Assembly (NCBI GenBank): GCA_029582265.1
Contig: CM055816.1
Span: 31,602,366-31,666,365, forward strand
Length of the DNA stretch: 64,000 nt
From: Zoroaster sp. YZ-2022
Lineage: Eukaryota; Echinodermata; Asteroidea; Forcipulatida; Zoroasteridae
Reading direction: 5' to 3'
The stretch's first letter is position 1. Every line of letters begins with the position of its first letter. Below, in pieces: positions 35,046-47,623 of the stretch. Below the pieces are notes generated by a model that saw only the letters and a list, made by a program, of their open reading frames with translations, was not told the DNA's origin and searched no databases. A program made the position numbers and the translations under genes.

Positions 35046-35857
35046 AACTTGTAATTCTTCTGTGCTTGACATCCACCATGCATGTATTGTAACTTATCTG
35101 TGTACTTTTTTTTATTCTGTTGCTACAAAATGTTACCAGACTAAACATTTTGTTTTCTTTATAATGTGTGGATAAATGAGTGAGGGACTCTTGACAAGTT
35201 GTTTTTTATACAGCATGTGTTTTTATATGGGCCCTGCACATATGTGTACATACACACTCTACGTACAGTGTACAGTACATGTATGTAATTTAATGTGTAC
35301 ATACAGGTACACTGGTACAGTGCAGTTCATGTACATTGTACATGACATTAGTATTCATACGTGTACATGTATGTGATTAAGGACTTCTCATGATAAAGGG
35401 TTGTTGTTGTCACCCAGGGAATTCCCCAATCATATTAGTCTTGGCTGTCATGTAACATGTACAATGTATACTGTAGGATTTAGATTGTCTGGGTACCATT
35501 GGGGTTTGGAGACTACCCAGGGTGACAACGACCCCTTCAGGCCTCTTGTACATGTACATGTACATGTTCATGTAAATCCTGTAATGGAAAATTTCAGAAA
35601 TTCTTGAATCTTTCTTGCATCTTGAACTGCATCAGCAGTGTGCATGTTTCAACTGAATGTGATTTTCCACAACACATCAATACCTTTCAAGATACCATGT
35701 CTGTTGCACAGATTTAACCCCTCCTCCTCACCCTCCGTACTTCCTAAATGGGCATTAATGGAAGAGACCACAGTTACCCGACCAAAAAAAAAAATTGATT
35801 TTTATTTTGTTTTCCTGCAAAATTCTGTCCGACATTTTTCATGAGGTTGATAATAGT
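35046..35857. other. Non-coding stretch
   Basis: No gene recognised. ACATGT-type runs at 35250-35370 and 35548-35570. Confidence 0.4.
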
Positions 35858-35905
35858 CTTGACCAAGGCACGTCGGAACGGTTTCGTCACATAATTTTGC
35901 CCCAT
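35858..35905 (+). repeat. GGCACGTCGGAACGGTTT repeat, forward copy
   Basis: This 48-base segment (AAGGCACGTCGGAACGGTTT, then ATAATTTTGCCCC) matches 52975-53022 in inverted orientation at about 85-90 percent. The two could be ends of one 17-kb element or two separate copies of a short repeat. Confidence 0.7.
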
Positions 35906-38383
35906 TTAGCTGTACAGTGTATGTGTGTCCGGTGCCGGGGACAGCACACCGTGTGTGTGTTCTGAATTTCTCAAGCTAGCAATCAGTATGGGCCAGGGGT
36001 GTGAATACTGCAGTTCAACATGCATGCTATGACAACAGCCTTGGTCTAGGCTAGGGTGATAAAGGAATTGTTTTTAAATTTGTGGTAGTGGCTTTGAACT
36101 TGGACAATTCTCCAAGGGAGAGAAACATTTTCAAAATGTTTACAATTTAGCATAATTTATAGGAATATTCATTCTTGAATCATATATGAATTTCATCTAT
36201 AGGAATCCAATTAAAAGGATTCAAATAGGAAAAACCCATGTTTTCTGGGGAAAATAGTGATTTTTGGTATACATTACATGTACGTGTACAGTTCATTGTA
36301 CAATGTATGTGGAATTTTGGTTAAAAATTCAAATTTGATTCTCTTGGACATTGTGATTCATGGAGGCCTGGTTAAAACAATTTGTTTATGTGTCTTGATA
36401 TAGCCATTATACATTGTAAGTTGGAATAAAGAATACTTTTTAAAAATAAAAATAACCAGAAATTTTTTAATTAAAACTTACAGGACATTTTTCTGTTATA
36501 AAACAAATTCTTTACAAAATGTGTTTTTGCAACATTTAACTTTGTTTGAATCCCAGTATCTACATATATGTACATTGTGTATTAATTTTTTGGAGATGAT
36601 TTTGGGGATAACTTTTACACGTATAGAGGTCACTCCGATCCACTGAATTTTAAGTATGTTTTTCACCAACCTTTAGTACATATAAGCCTGCTGTCCTTTC
36701 CAAGTAATCTTACAAAATCAACTGTGTCACCCACAGCCACTGTAAATGTTTGAACATACTGTACATGTAATATTATGGCCTGCAATGTATCAATGGGAGA
36801 CCACTTTACCCTGCAATCTCAGTGGTGTGACAGTGCACAGAAGGGTAACCATACGAGGCCACTGGCAACAGCTAATGGCTTGGAGTGGCCTGAATGGGTT
36901 GTTTCAAAAATTGCACTGATTGTAGGAGGGTTAAGTTTTATGCTGTTTGCAATGCTCTGTGTAGTTACCATACATGTACATGTATGTTGCACCAGCGTTT
37001 CATCATAAATTTAAATTACAAAAAGTATCACAGACACTCGGAAAGCAGTGCTACACACACGTCAGTGTGGGGCAAAATTAAGTCAATTGTTTATCTCCTG
37101 ACGCAAGAATTTCACCAACCTAAAATATTTTCTGTAACATACAAAAACAATTGTGCAGACATCACTATACTGTGTATAGTACAATGTTATACGTGTACCT
37201 TATATGTAGAAAAACACATGTACATGTACATACTGTAAGTTAGTTACCAATTTTAAACTGTACAAGATACAACTGAAGTGAGATGCCCAGATGTCTCTCG
37301 ACTACCGTTAAAGTACGTACATGTACACACAGTTAAATGTTAAATTATTCCAAATGATTTAAAGAGCACATTACAACTGATTTGACTTACATGTATAAAT
37401 ACATTTAACATAAATAAGTATCAGATATAGCTCTGACCATGTACATATACATGTACATGTACACATGTGTACATGTACATGTACAGAAAGACTTCAAGGA
37501 ATTGTAGAAGACACTGTACAATGCCACATGTAAATGAGACAACTGAACTTAATGTTTCACTTACTATACAGGTTCCACTTCCTACACTATGTATAAAGAT
37601 CTGCCTTCACAAAGTTACATAAAATTATCACGTTGCATAGGAACATTAGGATATTTTCAATGTAAACATTGTCTGCTCTGAAACTGTTATGACTTGATTT
37701 GGCCTTAAGAATGTTTGAGCTGATTAGTCTGTTTTTTACATGTGCCTGCTGTATCAAAATGGGCTGTGTTGAATATTTTTACATGTATCTTTAAAGGACA
37801 CGAGACATCATATAATTATTTATTATGTTATTTATTTTCTACAGTAGTTTTTAAATATATTTTGTACATGTACATGTATGCAATTGGCTCTGCGGCCACC
37901 ATGTTTTTCATTGAAATAAACCAACAATTATAATAATAAATTATGAGGTTATGGCCTGATAGATTAATTCGCCATTGAACTTCTGTATTGAGGGGGCAAG
38001 TGAATTTTTCCTTGGTTTTTAGAAAGAAAATTGAAATGCAGATAGGAAAAGGAAACAATTCAAGATGCACCATGGAAATGACCAAGGGCATGGATGCGAT
38101 TGCCCCAATTGCTTCCATGAAGTTCAAGGCCTACTTGTATGTACACATGTAGAATGTTTCTTAGAAGTACATACATGTACTAACATGTACACGATGTATG
38201 ACTCATGACTTGTACTCGAGTCCGACTCGAGTCATTTTTTTAGTGACTCGGAAACAAGGTTTCAGAACTTTTATACAAGTCTATTGTTTCTATATACAAA
38301 CATGCATGTAGTGTATCAATAGTGTTAATTTGCATGTACTTGTACATGTACATGTTTAATAAACAAAGATTTTGTGTCTGCAC
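35906..38383. other. Non-coding stretch
   Basis: No gene supported. A segment near 37880-38125 has non-repetitive, GC-balanced sequence and an open minus-strand frame of about 99 residues without recognisable domains. The longest ACATGT runs are at 37440-37485. Confidence 0.35.
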
Positions 38384-38509
38384 CAGTGTTGGAGTCAAGA
38401 CCTCAATATCCGAGACCGAAACATCCTAGTCCGAGACCGAGACCTCATTAAAAATCCACACACATTAAGTAGCAAGTAGTGTAGAAACATACATGTACAC
38501 ATGTATTAA

Positions 38510-38771
38510 CCCTCCTACTACTACAAGGGTCAAAATCAGTCAAAATGTTGATATACTTGCCAAGGTATATATCTAGTGCACTTAAAAGTCAAACAAATTT
38601 GTCAATCCTTACGTGTAGAAGTACATTTACAGGTCAAAATGAGTCAACCGTTTTTAACTGATAAAAGCATTGTCCCCCGTGTGCACATTTGGGTCAACAG
38701 TCAAAACAGGCAGTTGACTGGTTTTGACCTCAACAGCAACTCCCCACTAAAGTGCAGCAATAGTAGGAAGG
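38510..38771. mobile_element. MITE family M2, inverted copy
   Basis: Reverse complement of the 21548-21846 family, with the same CCCTCCTAC end, GTCAAAA-rich interior and adjacent TTAA at both ends. Nested in the hAT-like element. Confidence 0.7.
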
Positions 38772-40057
38772 TTAATGCAAATTTATTTATTTTGTTACAT
38801 ACCAAAACTCTTCCAAAGACTAATGATGTATCATGCCTTTGAAACATAGTTTAATATCAGTACATTTTGGCAAGATTTTGCATGTTTGATGGTTTGACTA
38901 ATTCCACCAGGCATGTCCCGTCTGTTGCTCTCTAAACATTAAAGAGTGCGACTGTACTGAAGATCAACAGATGGGACATGCCTGATTGAATTGGCCAAAT
39001 ACAGGGTTATCTCATATTCTGATTCTCGTAGGTGGCCGAATGTTTTTGCTCCTTAAAAGCAAATTTGATGATCAAGGAGTTGCTTGACATTACTTCTGAT
39101 TGTCGATAAGACCACAATTTATAATGATTAAACGTAAACTTGTTTTACTAAAATTATTTCTAAAATATTTCTAAAATTATTTCTAAACTTAAACGATGAG
39201 CTATCAGCGAATGTCAATACAAGATATATACAGTCAATGCGCAATGTCCAAGTTAATGAAGCTGACATGCAATGTTTATTTGCAAAAATGGGTTGAAAAC
39301 ACGCCTACGAACCATTTGAGATTTCTCGAGAAAATGCAAGTGTTTGAAAGTGCTCTCACAAAAACTATCTGTTTGGTAGCAAATGTTTCCACTATAGGAC
39401 CAAAAATGATGGAACATTATCTTGAAATGTTCTCACTAAATTAAAATTTTGTATAAATTCAACATATTTTGCCAATCTCTTCGTATTATCCACACCCCTG
39501 ACTGTTTCCCATGGGTTGGGGATTTAAAAAGGTTAAATAGTATCCTGAAGTAAAATCATAAGGTAAAAACAAATTCACTGCAGTTCAACGGAATAAACCT
39601 TTTTTCTTTCCTTAAAAACCTTACCTTTACTTATTTTTGTTAAAAGTTAAGACACACTTATGACGTCAAGCTTGCAGAGAAAGATAAATACAGGCTTATC
39701 GCACCGCGTGTCATTGTCACTACATGTACGTTCTATATCTTTATTGCACGCGCAAAATTCAACGGGAGTGTATAATACACATGGCTAAGCGCATACAAGG
39801 CGCACATCGGAACATTACAGTTTTGAGTGTTCTAGCCTGTGATTGGTCAGTTTTTGGCACTGTGCGATGCTTTTTGAAGTTTCAACCAATTACGTTTGCT
39901 CTTCGATAAATTGTATTTATCTATGATCTGATTCTCTCCAAACATTGAATAAATTGAAGAACGCCCAAGCGAAATGTTAGCCGCACCCCTGACTGTTTCC
40001 CGACACTTAGAAAAGGGTGAATATAAGTTTCTTTGAAAGACGAATAACCTGGCTATC

Positions 40058-41332
40058 TATCCTCAATTTACCCTAAATGACGCACCTACATGTAAGGTAT
40101 ACATGTAATCAACTGGACAGTAACTTACAAATGAATTAGCAGTTTGGTGTTTCAGTTTGTTTCAGTGAAGGATTCTCTTGTAAAATGCTGAATTTCAATG
40201 CATGATCATACGCGTGGACGTCTTGAGCGCCGTTTTTTGAGACGCACAGAATTGTGGTCATCAGAAAATTGATGTTGGTATAATGACTCACCCCAAACTG
40301 TTAAAGTTCATGGGGGCACAGAAAATGTACCCAAGAAGAAAAACAGTTGAATCATGTTTCATCTTATTCCAGATGGTTGTAAAATTGTTTTTAATCTTGA
40401 AAATAAAAATATTATTTTCGATTTTTAAAATAAAATGGTATCATTTGGAGAAGCTCTCAAAACTTTTAATCAATATTCTTGAAAGACCAATAAAATGGAA
40501 GGTGGTTAAAATTTTTGCAAAAAGTACTTTAAAACTTTGAAATGTATAAAAATGCAGTTAACATTTTGTCAAATAAAATATTTCTTTTCATAACCATGAT
40601 ATTAATGTTTCATTTTCTCAATAATTTTCCACTACCGACGAAATAAACACCAACAAATTAAGTAGTCTTCGTTCGCTTCATTTATAAGGAATGTGTCCAT
40701 TTTGAGGATCAGCATTTCTTTAAAAAGTCATTGCAAATGCAAAGCATTCATATATTTTGGTTTCCACAGACAACAGCTTGTTGACGGCATAGAACAATAA
40801 AATCACAGACGTTCGTGGAAAAAATATGAGGTCAATGTAAATCTCTTACTATTTGTATCTAGTAAAATCAGTACCCTCCTATAGGTTTAACACTCAAAGA
40901 CACTCAAAATGTTTATGTCTCTCTTAACCCATTGACTTTGTGCAGTGCACTCAAATAAATGCAAGGACATGTGGCTAGGAGGTAAAACTAAAACCACTCA
41001 ACAGTACATACACACCTCTGTGTGACTCTGTGGTTTGACCTACTAATTGGCAATGCACCCAAAAATACTCAAGTGACTGTGAGTGCCATGCTGACTGGGC
41101 CAAATTTCAGCCTGGGCATAGGAGGGTTAAACAACTTTTTCCACTTTCACAAGCACTAACTTTCCAGTAAATCATACAATTTCACTCTAATTTGTATTTC
41201 TCTAACAAACATGACTTAGATAAATTTATGCAACCAGTAATACGCCATAATTTTGTAAGTTTTCCGAGAAATGCTAAGCCAAAAGTAGGTTCGTCATTTC
41301 ACGAGTGCGGCGAATTACGTACATGGACGATA
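40058..41332 (+). mobile_element. 1.2-kb element A with AAATGACGCACCTA inverted repeats
   Basis: Shares its whole length and boundaries with 55938-57145. Both copies begin TATCCTCAATTTACC and end GTACATGGACGATA. The inner inverted repeats are AAATGACGCACCTAC and, at the right, GTAGGTTCGTCATTT (one mismatch in this copy). A weak 70-residue plus-strand frame (near 40310-40540) with many Lys and Ile is present in both copies but is disrupted and AT-biased. Compared with copy B this one contains an M1 MITE. Confidence 0.8.
40874..41126. mobile_element. MITE family M1 inside element A
   Basis: Begins CCCTCCTATAGGTTTAACA and ends GGGCATAGGAGGG followed by TTAA. It is missing at the same place in copy B (near 56938), so the insertion is proved by the empty site. 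Other copies: 45098 and 52469. Confidence 0.85.
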
Positions 41333-42754
41333 TACATGTACATGTGTATGTTCAAATCTACTGCAGTAAATCAATAACATGTTAAAAGGTGACTTTTTCT
41401 AAAACCGAAATTTCCGTAAATAAACATGTTTTTATCATAAAATGTCTTGAAATAAAATTGTATTCACTTGTTCAATAATGGGATCAAACAATACACTCGT
41501 TGTGTTTAATAATATCAACTCAAATATTTTTTTCAAAGAAAGGTTCAGATGTGACAATTTTTAAAATTGGCACTCACAGCTCATTATGTGACCTGTTACA
41601 ACAAAATGAGCGTAAAGTCGCATTAAACCATTTCACAGTACAGTGGGAAAAGTGAAAAATCGGAGGGGAGGTCTAATTTGTTTTTGTTATTATATTTGCA
41701 ATTTGTAAATCTCCTTATATCGAATTCCAAATTTTCAGTTCCATCAGACAATTAAAAACCTCAATTTCATTGGTAGCATTTATCGTGTTCTGACAAACAA
41801 CTTGAAACAAAGATGAAAACAAAGCCACAAATCCCCATCTGGTGCTCTGGGGAAATCGCTGCAACCCCAAGTGTTATCATTGGAAAGCTCTTGTTCTACA
41901 GAATCCAGAAATACCAATAACTCAATTGTTTAAATTTCCGACTTAACGCTCATTTTGTGGTGACAGGTCACATACAAATATCAATATTGTGCGCGCGTGG
42001 CGTGCATATCTTCAATTAAACAGAAGCACTTTTCAGAAGCTAACTGACTGGATATTGTACACAACCTGGTATGATGTTGTATACAATATGTCAAACACGT
42101 CGCCGGTCATACACGCACATCGCATGATGCGCGGTTTTTAACAGGTTACGACACACAGTTCATGCTGCTGCACAGCGATATGCTAGCGAGCTCTCCCTGC
42201 AGCAATTTTTTTGACATTCACTACTACGTGTTATGAATTGCCTGGTGATACTGGATTGACTCCAAAAGCGGTTAATTCAAACTTCAAACATTCTGGAGTG
42301 TTTAACGGGTCTCGTCAAGGTCTCGACCCTGAGACTATTCGAGACCGAGACCGAAACAAGACCGAGACCTCAGCATTTCGAGACCTCAAAATCATCGAGA
42401 CCTGAAAAATATGGTCTCGAGACTAGTCTCGAGAACAAGATCTCGGTCAAGACCTCCAACACTGTTCTGCACACTGTCTCCCTAAGAAGCAGTACATATG
42501 ACAAAATTAATCTACACATTGTTAATTGCATTGTGCGTACTTACATGTATGCCTTTGTACATATGTAAACATGTATGTACTGGCACAAAATCATTACCGT
42601 AATTTGACCATCGTGAACGTGCTTAACCATGCAAGACAAATTTTAAGGATTGGATCACCAGACCAAGTGATTTCAAGAGTAAACCTTTTTCAACTTTATT
42701 TGAACATCCCATTTTGTTTTACAGTGAACACTTTAAGGAGGCTGAAACACTTAC

Positions 42755-43081
42755 CTGTCACATCAAGCATCAAAGTTACTTGTAACTCTGTTTGACCACC
42801 AGAATTTGTGACTACACACTTCAGCTCTTTGTCTGATACTTTGGGTATCCATGTTGCTGTGCTTGTGCTGGTTAACAAACCATTACCGAGATCTTTATTT
42901 GCAGTGTTCTGAACCAATGTCCTTGATGAATCCACTGTCCACGTAAAATTGGCCACTGGAAAAATCTCCTCTACAGCAAGAGTAAAACTCTGGCTTTCAC
43001 CCTCTTTTGCTGGAAATGTATCTCCTGTATTTAATGGCTCTCCGTTGCCTTTCAGTTCCTTGAGATCCATATTTGGTGCAA
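42755..43081 (-). CDS. Ig-superfamily gene, exon 3 (second Ig-like domain)
   Basis: The 327-base exon is bounded by a minus-strand acceptor with a pyrimidine tract (CCCTTTTTCAG) and a donor (ACAG then GTAAGTG). Both junctions are phase 1, so the domain can be added or lost without frame change. The 109 residues have the core Trp (NFTWTV) and the distal Cys (ELKCVVTNSGG), but the proximal Cys position holds SFTLAV with no Cys. The domain would therefore lack the usual disulphide. One N-glycosylation site (NFT). It is a C2- or I-set-like fold by inference. Further exons must lie at lower coordinates. Confidence 0.72.
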
Positions 43082-43756
43082 CTGAAAAAGGGGTGAACAA
43101 TATTTAATTAATACTTTATGCATAAATGTTTTTTTTTTTTTTCCATAAATTCAAATGTAAGAATTTACTTTTGAAAGGAAAAATGCATAAAAAGCATTGG
43201 CAATGTTGGCAAAACAGCTTCTCGTAAAATACAAATATTTGTGCCCCCCCCCCCCCCCCCAGATTCCCCCACGAAAAATCCTCATAGTGCCTCAAGAGAA
43301 AAGAAAAAGGGAAAAAACCCATAAACCCATACCCCCTGCCCCCCCCCCCCCTGCCCCCACTGAAAAGCAATGCTCCCGTTTCCCAGTGTGATGTCAAGAG
43401 TACATGTGCTTCTACACGGTTCAAAATTGGGTGGAAGATCTTCAGGGCTGTCGTATATTTGTTAGTTTTTTTATTTGCAAGGGCCTATAATTGGCCCTTG
43501 AAAACAAGTTTCAACTAAGTAATTAATATGCATACATGTACATGTATGTACAATGTAGACCTAAATGTAGGACAGACCTAAATGTAGGACAGACCTGAAG
43601 ATCTTCCACACAAGATTAAACCGTAAAGTTTTTACTTTTTGCCCTTTGTATTTCAGTAAAATCAGAGATGACTGATCATTTTATAATTACTTTTTTTTAT
43701 GAGCATGTACATTTTGTCCACACTATATGCTGGGGGAAGGGGGAGTGGTAAATTTG

Positions 43757-44340
43757 AGATATCGGCAAATGGCATTGGAAAAAAATATACCGCAATGAAA
43801 AACATATTGCGAAGAAAAACATATCGCAAAGAAACAAATACATGTATATATCGCGATTAAAAAAATATATCATGTCAGAAATTCCATGGAAAAAAAATTT
43901 GAGAAGTCTTTTCAGCTTTCAAAAGTGAGAAACAAAATCTAACTACTTCTGTGGTAAGCTGAGTGTCGGATCACAAATGGTGTTTAAAATCCACCGCCAC
44001 TCAATTAAATCTATATTCAGACGGATAAAGAGTTGGGGATTGAATTGGGTATTTGATCCAACAATGTGTAGACAATGTTTACGTCTCACTTTCTAGCTAT
44101 GGTAGTCTGTAACTCTGGCTAGCCATGTGCAAGTACATTATACATTTACATAATGTATCATGCATTAAGCAGAATATGGGCGTTACCGTTGACAACAAAA
44201 TAGCATTTGCAGCAATTGCAGGTGCTCTGTGCTCACATTAGTCATAATTAAATCATGGATCGGCAGCGACTCAATCAAAGTTGGGGGATTAAGACACTAT
44301 TCTATTACACCATGATGGGAATTTATAGTTTGATGAAATT
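43757..44340 (+). mobile_element. Degenerate copy of the 49033 hAT MITE family
   Basis: GATATCGGCAAAT, GTCAGAAATTCCATGG, TCTTTTCAGCTTTC and ATGGATCGGCAGCGACTC line up in order with 49100-49640. The ends are not preserved. Confidence 0.7.
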
Positions 44341-45097
44341 CTTGCGTCGGGTGATAAACAATATTGATTTATTTTTGCCCTACACGAACGTGTGTATAGC
44401 AATACTCGGTGCTTTCCGAGTGTCTATGGGAAAATACCTCACAGGCGACTCGGGTGTGATTCGAACTCCCTATGAACATACTATTACTTTAATAAAAGGA
44501 ATAAAATAGTTTTATAACTGGGAGAAGAAAAATAAATAAAACAACACTTTTGTGACTCACGTGACAGTAAAAAAGGTACAATTTGCTATTTTTGTACAAA
44601 TGGGAAGAGACAAAAGAGAGTCATTTTTTGATGCTCACTTACATTGTATGGTCCTTCATTCTGTATGCATGATTTGTGAATCTTTAGCACTTTTGTTTTA
44701 TGAAATACCATTGCAGTGTTATAGTATGTGTGACATGTAACTTGTGTGACTCACGTGACATACATGTAACTTGATGGAGATTTTTTTGAAAAATAAAAGG
44801 ACCAGCTATTAACTTTCTGGTTTTTTATAAATGACCCTTAGAAAACACCATTATTTTGAACAAACCGAAAAAAACTAAAACGACTTTTTTGTGACTCGCG
44901 TGACAATAAAAAAAGGCCAGTTTTTTTTTATTTTGAAAGTAAAATGTCCAAAAATAAAAATGTAACTTGTTATCATCACTAATGGTCCTTGGTTGTGTAT
45001 GCATGATTATTACATCTACAGTAGGCACCTATTGTTGTTTGAAAAAATTTTGAATTCTGAATTGTATGAATTTCTTAAATTTTTACGCCCATTAAAA
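44341..45097. other. Intronic stretch with GTGACTCACGTGACA motifs
   Basis: Lies in the intron between Ig exons 2 and 3. Three copies of a variant of the 27400-30660 motif occur at about 44551, 44747 and 44890. No coding signal. Confidence 0.5.
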
Positions 45098-45436
45098 CCC
45101 TCCTATAGGTTTAACAATCAAAGACACTCAAAATTTCCATGTACCTCCCAACCCACTGACTTTGTGCAGTGCACTCAAATAAATGCAAGGACATGTGGCT
45201 ATGGTAGGAGGTCAAACCAAAACCACTCAACTGTATATACAGTACATACACAGCTCTGTGTGACTCTGCATATAACTGATGTAGGACATACACACGTGTG
45301 GTTGACTGCCACTAACTCCAGCACTCTTAGAGAAAAATACACGTGTGAACAATTGGCAATGCAACCAAAAATACTCAAGTGACTGTCTGTGGGTGCGGTG
45401 CTTACTGGGCCAAATTTCAGCCTGGGCATAGGAGGG
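45098..45436. mobile_element. MITE family M1, copy 2
   Basis: CCCTCCTATAGGTTTAACA to GCATAGGAGGG, followed by TTAA. Strongly similar to 52469-52838. Within an Ig gene intron. Confidence 0.8.
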
Positions 45437-45669
45437 TTAATTGCCCTTTTTCCCAAGGCTGCAACACGCATTTCAACCCATCAGAATGATTGACTCATGT
45501 AGTTTGGAAGTATTTCGTTTGTCCCCAAAATGTGAATTTTCCCATTTCTATTTGGCTTTATTCAATAAAAATTAAAATTTTTTTACATTTTGAAAATGAA
45601 ATTGATACATGCATGTAATAGGCTGGCACCATTTGGTAATGGACTTTGGTACAATTTACATATACTCAC

Positions 45670-46056
45670 CAAAAACAGACAAATAACCAGAGCTTTCGTC
45701 CCCCGCAGTTTTCAACTCTTTATCATTGAAAAATTCCACTTTACACCAATAGCTTCCACTATCTTTGTTGAACATAACTTCAGCAATGGTTAAAATGGTC
45801 ATGGCATCATCCCTTGTCATTACACAAGCAGGTGGTTTACGGCCATTGTGATAAAATGGTGTTGATGCTCCTCCCACACGTCCACGGATGTCTGCAATAG
45901 CTTCGCCTGTCACAGTATCATTACCCTTATACCACCGCACAGCATCCAAATCATATCCAATGCCACTGACTGAATAATTGCATTTAAGTTGTGATTCTGT
46001 GCCATTCTCACTTGATAAATCTTCCATCAACACTGACACAGTTTGACTGCAGCTGA
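45670..46056 (-). CDS. Ig-superfamily gene, exon 2 (V-type Ig domain)
   Basis: The 387-base exon starts after TTTCCCTCTTCATTTTCAG and ends at TTTG then GTGAGTA, both phase 1. The 129 residues show the V-set pattern: proximal Cys (LKCNYSV), core Trp (VRWYKGND), and the distal D-x-G-x-Y-x-C motif (DSGSYWCKVEF), ending YLSVFG like a G strand. N-glycosylation sites: NGT, NYS and NDT. The extra Cys (PACVMTR) could make a second disulphide. Such domains act outside the cell in ligand or pathogen recognition or adhesion; the specific role is unknown. It joins in frame to the signal-peptide exon. Confidence 0.85.
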
Positions 46057-47004
46057 CTGAAAATGAAGAGGGAAATATACATGTATGAGAACAAACATAC
46101 ACTGTATACATATGTACATGTACTACACATGTAAGTACTGTACGGAGATTCTTAAAAACAGTACATGTGGGTCTTGCAACATTTATTGTAGAATAAGAAT
46201 CCACTCTTTAGGAGGGGCTGGTTTTTTTTTGTGGTTTTTTTAAGTAGAAATCAATATTTTGTTGTTGTCTTAACCATCCTATTATCAGTGTTGTTCTTTA
46301 CAAAGTGAACCCATACAGTACTTCAAAATGACAACCATGACATTTTGCGGTACACACTTTCGTATCTAAAGATTAATGGCATACCCCAAGGCTCTTCAAA
46401 GAGATGAGGTAAACTGAAGCAGCCACCTGCTTTGTTTCATTGCAAGGTTAACTTGAAATAAACCAGTGCAGTAACTTGGGGTATACACATACTGTGTGAA
46501 GGTCAGAACACTTTGTTTTTGTCACAGACCCAGGGGCATTTTGGGGTATCCATGTACATGTACCATTCTTGTGTACAGTATGCAATATTTTAAGGCATGC
46601 ATAGAAAAGGCATTGTGTACTTAGCAGTTTTTTTTGTGGCATTTTGGACACTGCATGTATACAAGGGTTAATACCCCTTGTCACATTTATGGGTAAAATA
46701 TGTGTATAAAAATTGTGTACATACACTGTATTTATTATGTACTTCATGAGGACTAAGTAAAACTGGAAATACATGATCATGTACTTCCTTTTTTTTTAAA
46801 TGGGGGCCACTATTATGAATTTTTCAGTTTTTGCAATTGCCAATTTTTTTATATTTTTTTCATAGATGGTGGGGGGTGAAGGGATGCAGAATGGGGTTGA
46901 TAAAGAATAATAATAAGGCACGTGTACGTGGTCTTGACTACATGTACAATGTATGTCGCCACTGCCACCCAGCAATTCCAAATTCTCAGCACACTAAACA
47001 CGGG
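46057..47004 (-). other. Intron 1 of the Ig gene, left part
   Basis: Non-coding, with T-rich tracts and ACATGT words. It continues to 47553 through the MITE at 47005-47444. Confidence 0.6.
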
Positions 47005-47444
47005 GGGTCATTCCATGAACGTGGGACCCATGGAGGTTAAAAATTTCAAGTTCATTAAATAAAGAAAAAACATCAGTTTTGTTACCTTATTTATCATAGT
47101 TTTGTACATTAGGTGTCATCTTTTAAAATGATAGATACAAACATTAAAACTGAGTGTCATGTAATTGTGTTTATTTCCTGCTTCACCTGATATGAGGTTA
47201 ACGATGTAACAAAATTACAAGGGGATACCGTGCCTTGTTAAGTTGTGTAATATACTGACTAAAGTTAATGGATCAAAATAGGGGAGACCCAAGAAATTAT
47301 TGTTTGTTGTCATAGTAGGTCTGTATGAGATGCAACAAAAGGTGAAAGTTATAATCATCAGCTCGTACGATGTAAGGAATAACACAGGCCCCAAAATCTG
47401 AAATACATGGAAAACACAAGTGTCCCACGTTCATGGAATGACCC
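47005..47444. mobile_element. MITE with GGGTCATTCCATGAACGTGG termini
   Basis: Perfect 23-bp inverted repeats at 47005-47027 and 47422-47444. The ends match those of the 2.7-kb element at 15509-18206, so this is a short member of that family. It sits in intron 1 of the Ig gene. Confidence 0.85.
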
Positions 47445-47553
47445 ACATGTGTAACTACTAGGCTTAATTGGTGCACAGGCTTTTTTGGTGTAAATTTGTC
47501 CCAATGTAGTACATGTATGCAGCTAACTAAAATATTAATCAATGTAGGCCTAC

Positions 47554-47623
47554 CTCCAATAAAAGCTGCTAGTACAATGAATTGCCATGAAAGATTAGTC
47601 TTCTCTGGAAAAACTGTCATCAT
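47554..47623 (-). CDS. Ig-superfamily gene, exon 1 (signal peptide)
   Basis: A double ATG opens 23 codons: MMTVFPEKTNLS followed by the hydrophobic WQFIVLAAFIG, then a donor at GGAG with GTAGGCC. The exon ends in phase 1 with G, which joins the TC of exon 2 to make Val and opens directly into the V domain. The hydrophobic core is short but followed by small residues, as in a signal peptide. No TATA box or other promoter element was identified upstream. Confidence 0.7.

Larger units (their letters stand above)
38384..42464. mobile_element. 4.1-kb hAT-like element with nested insertions
   Basis: Starts CAGTGTTGGAG and ends CTCCAACACTG. Flanks are GTCTGCAC (38376-38383) and TTCTGCAC (42465-42472), an 8-base target duplication with one mismatch, the hAT size. 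Subterminal GAGACCGAGACC and TCTCGAGACC words are dense at both ends. It contains an M2 MITE and the 40058-41332 element, which itself carries an M1 MITE. I see no hAT transposase in it. An open frame of 82 residues (39196-39444, plus) has no recognised domain. Confidence 0.7.

Noticed and set aside
36775..37008. 77-residue plus-strand frame with a hydrophobic stretch
   Set aside because: No splice sites, start context or homology that I could support; probably chance.
40310..40540. Lys/Ile-rich frame in elements A and B as a transposase
   Set aside because: AT-driven composition, no catalytic motifs, and the two copies differ in length by frameshift near the end.
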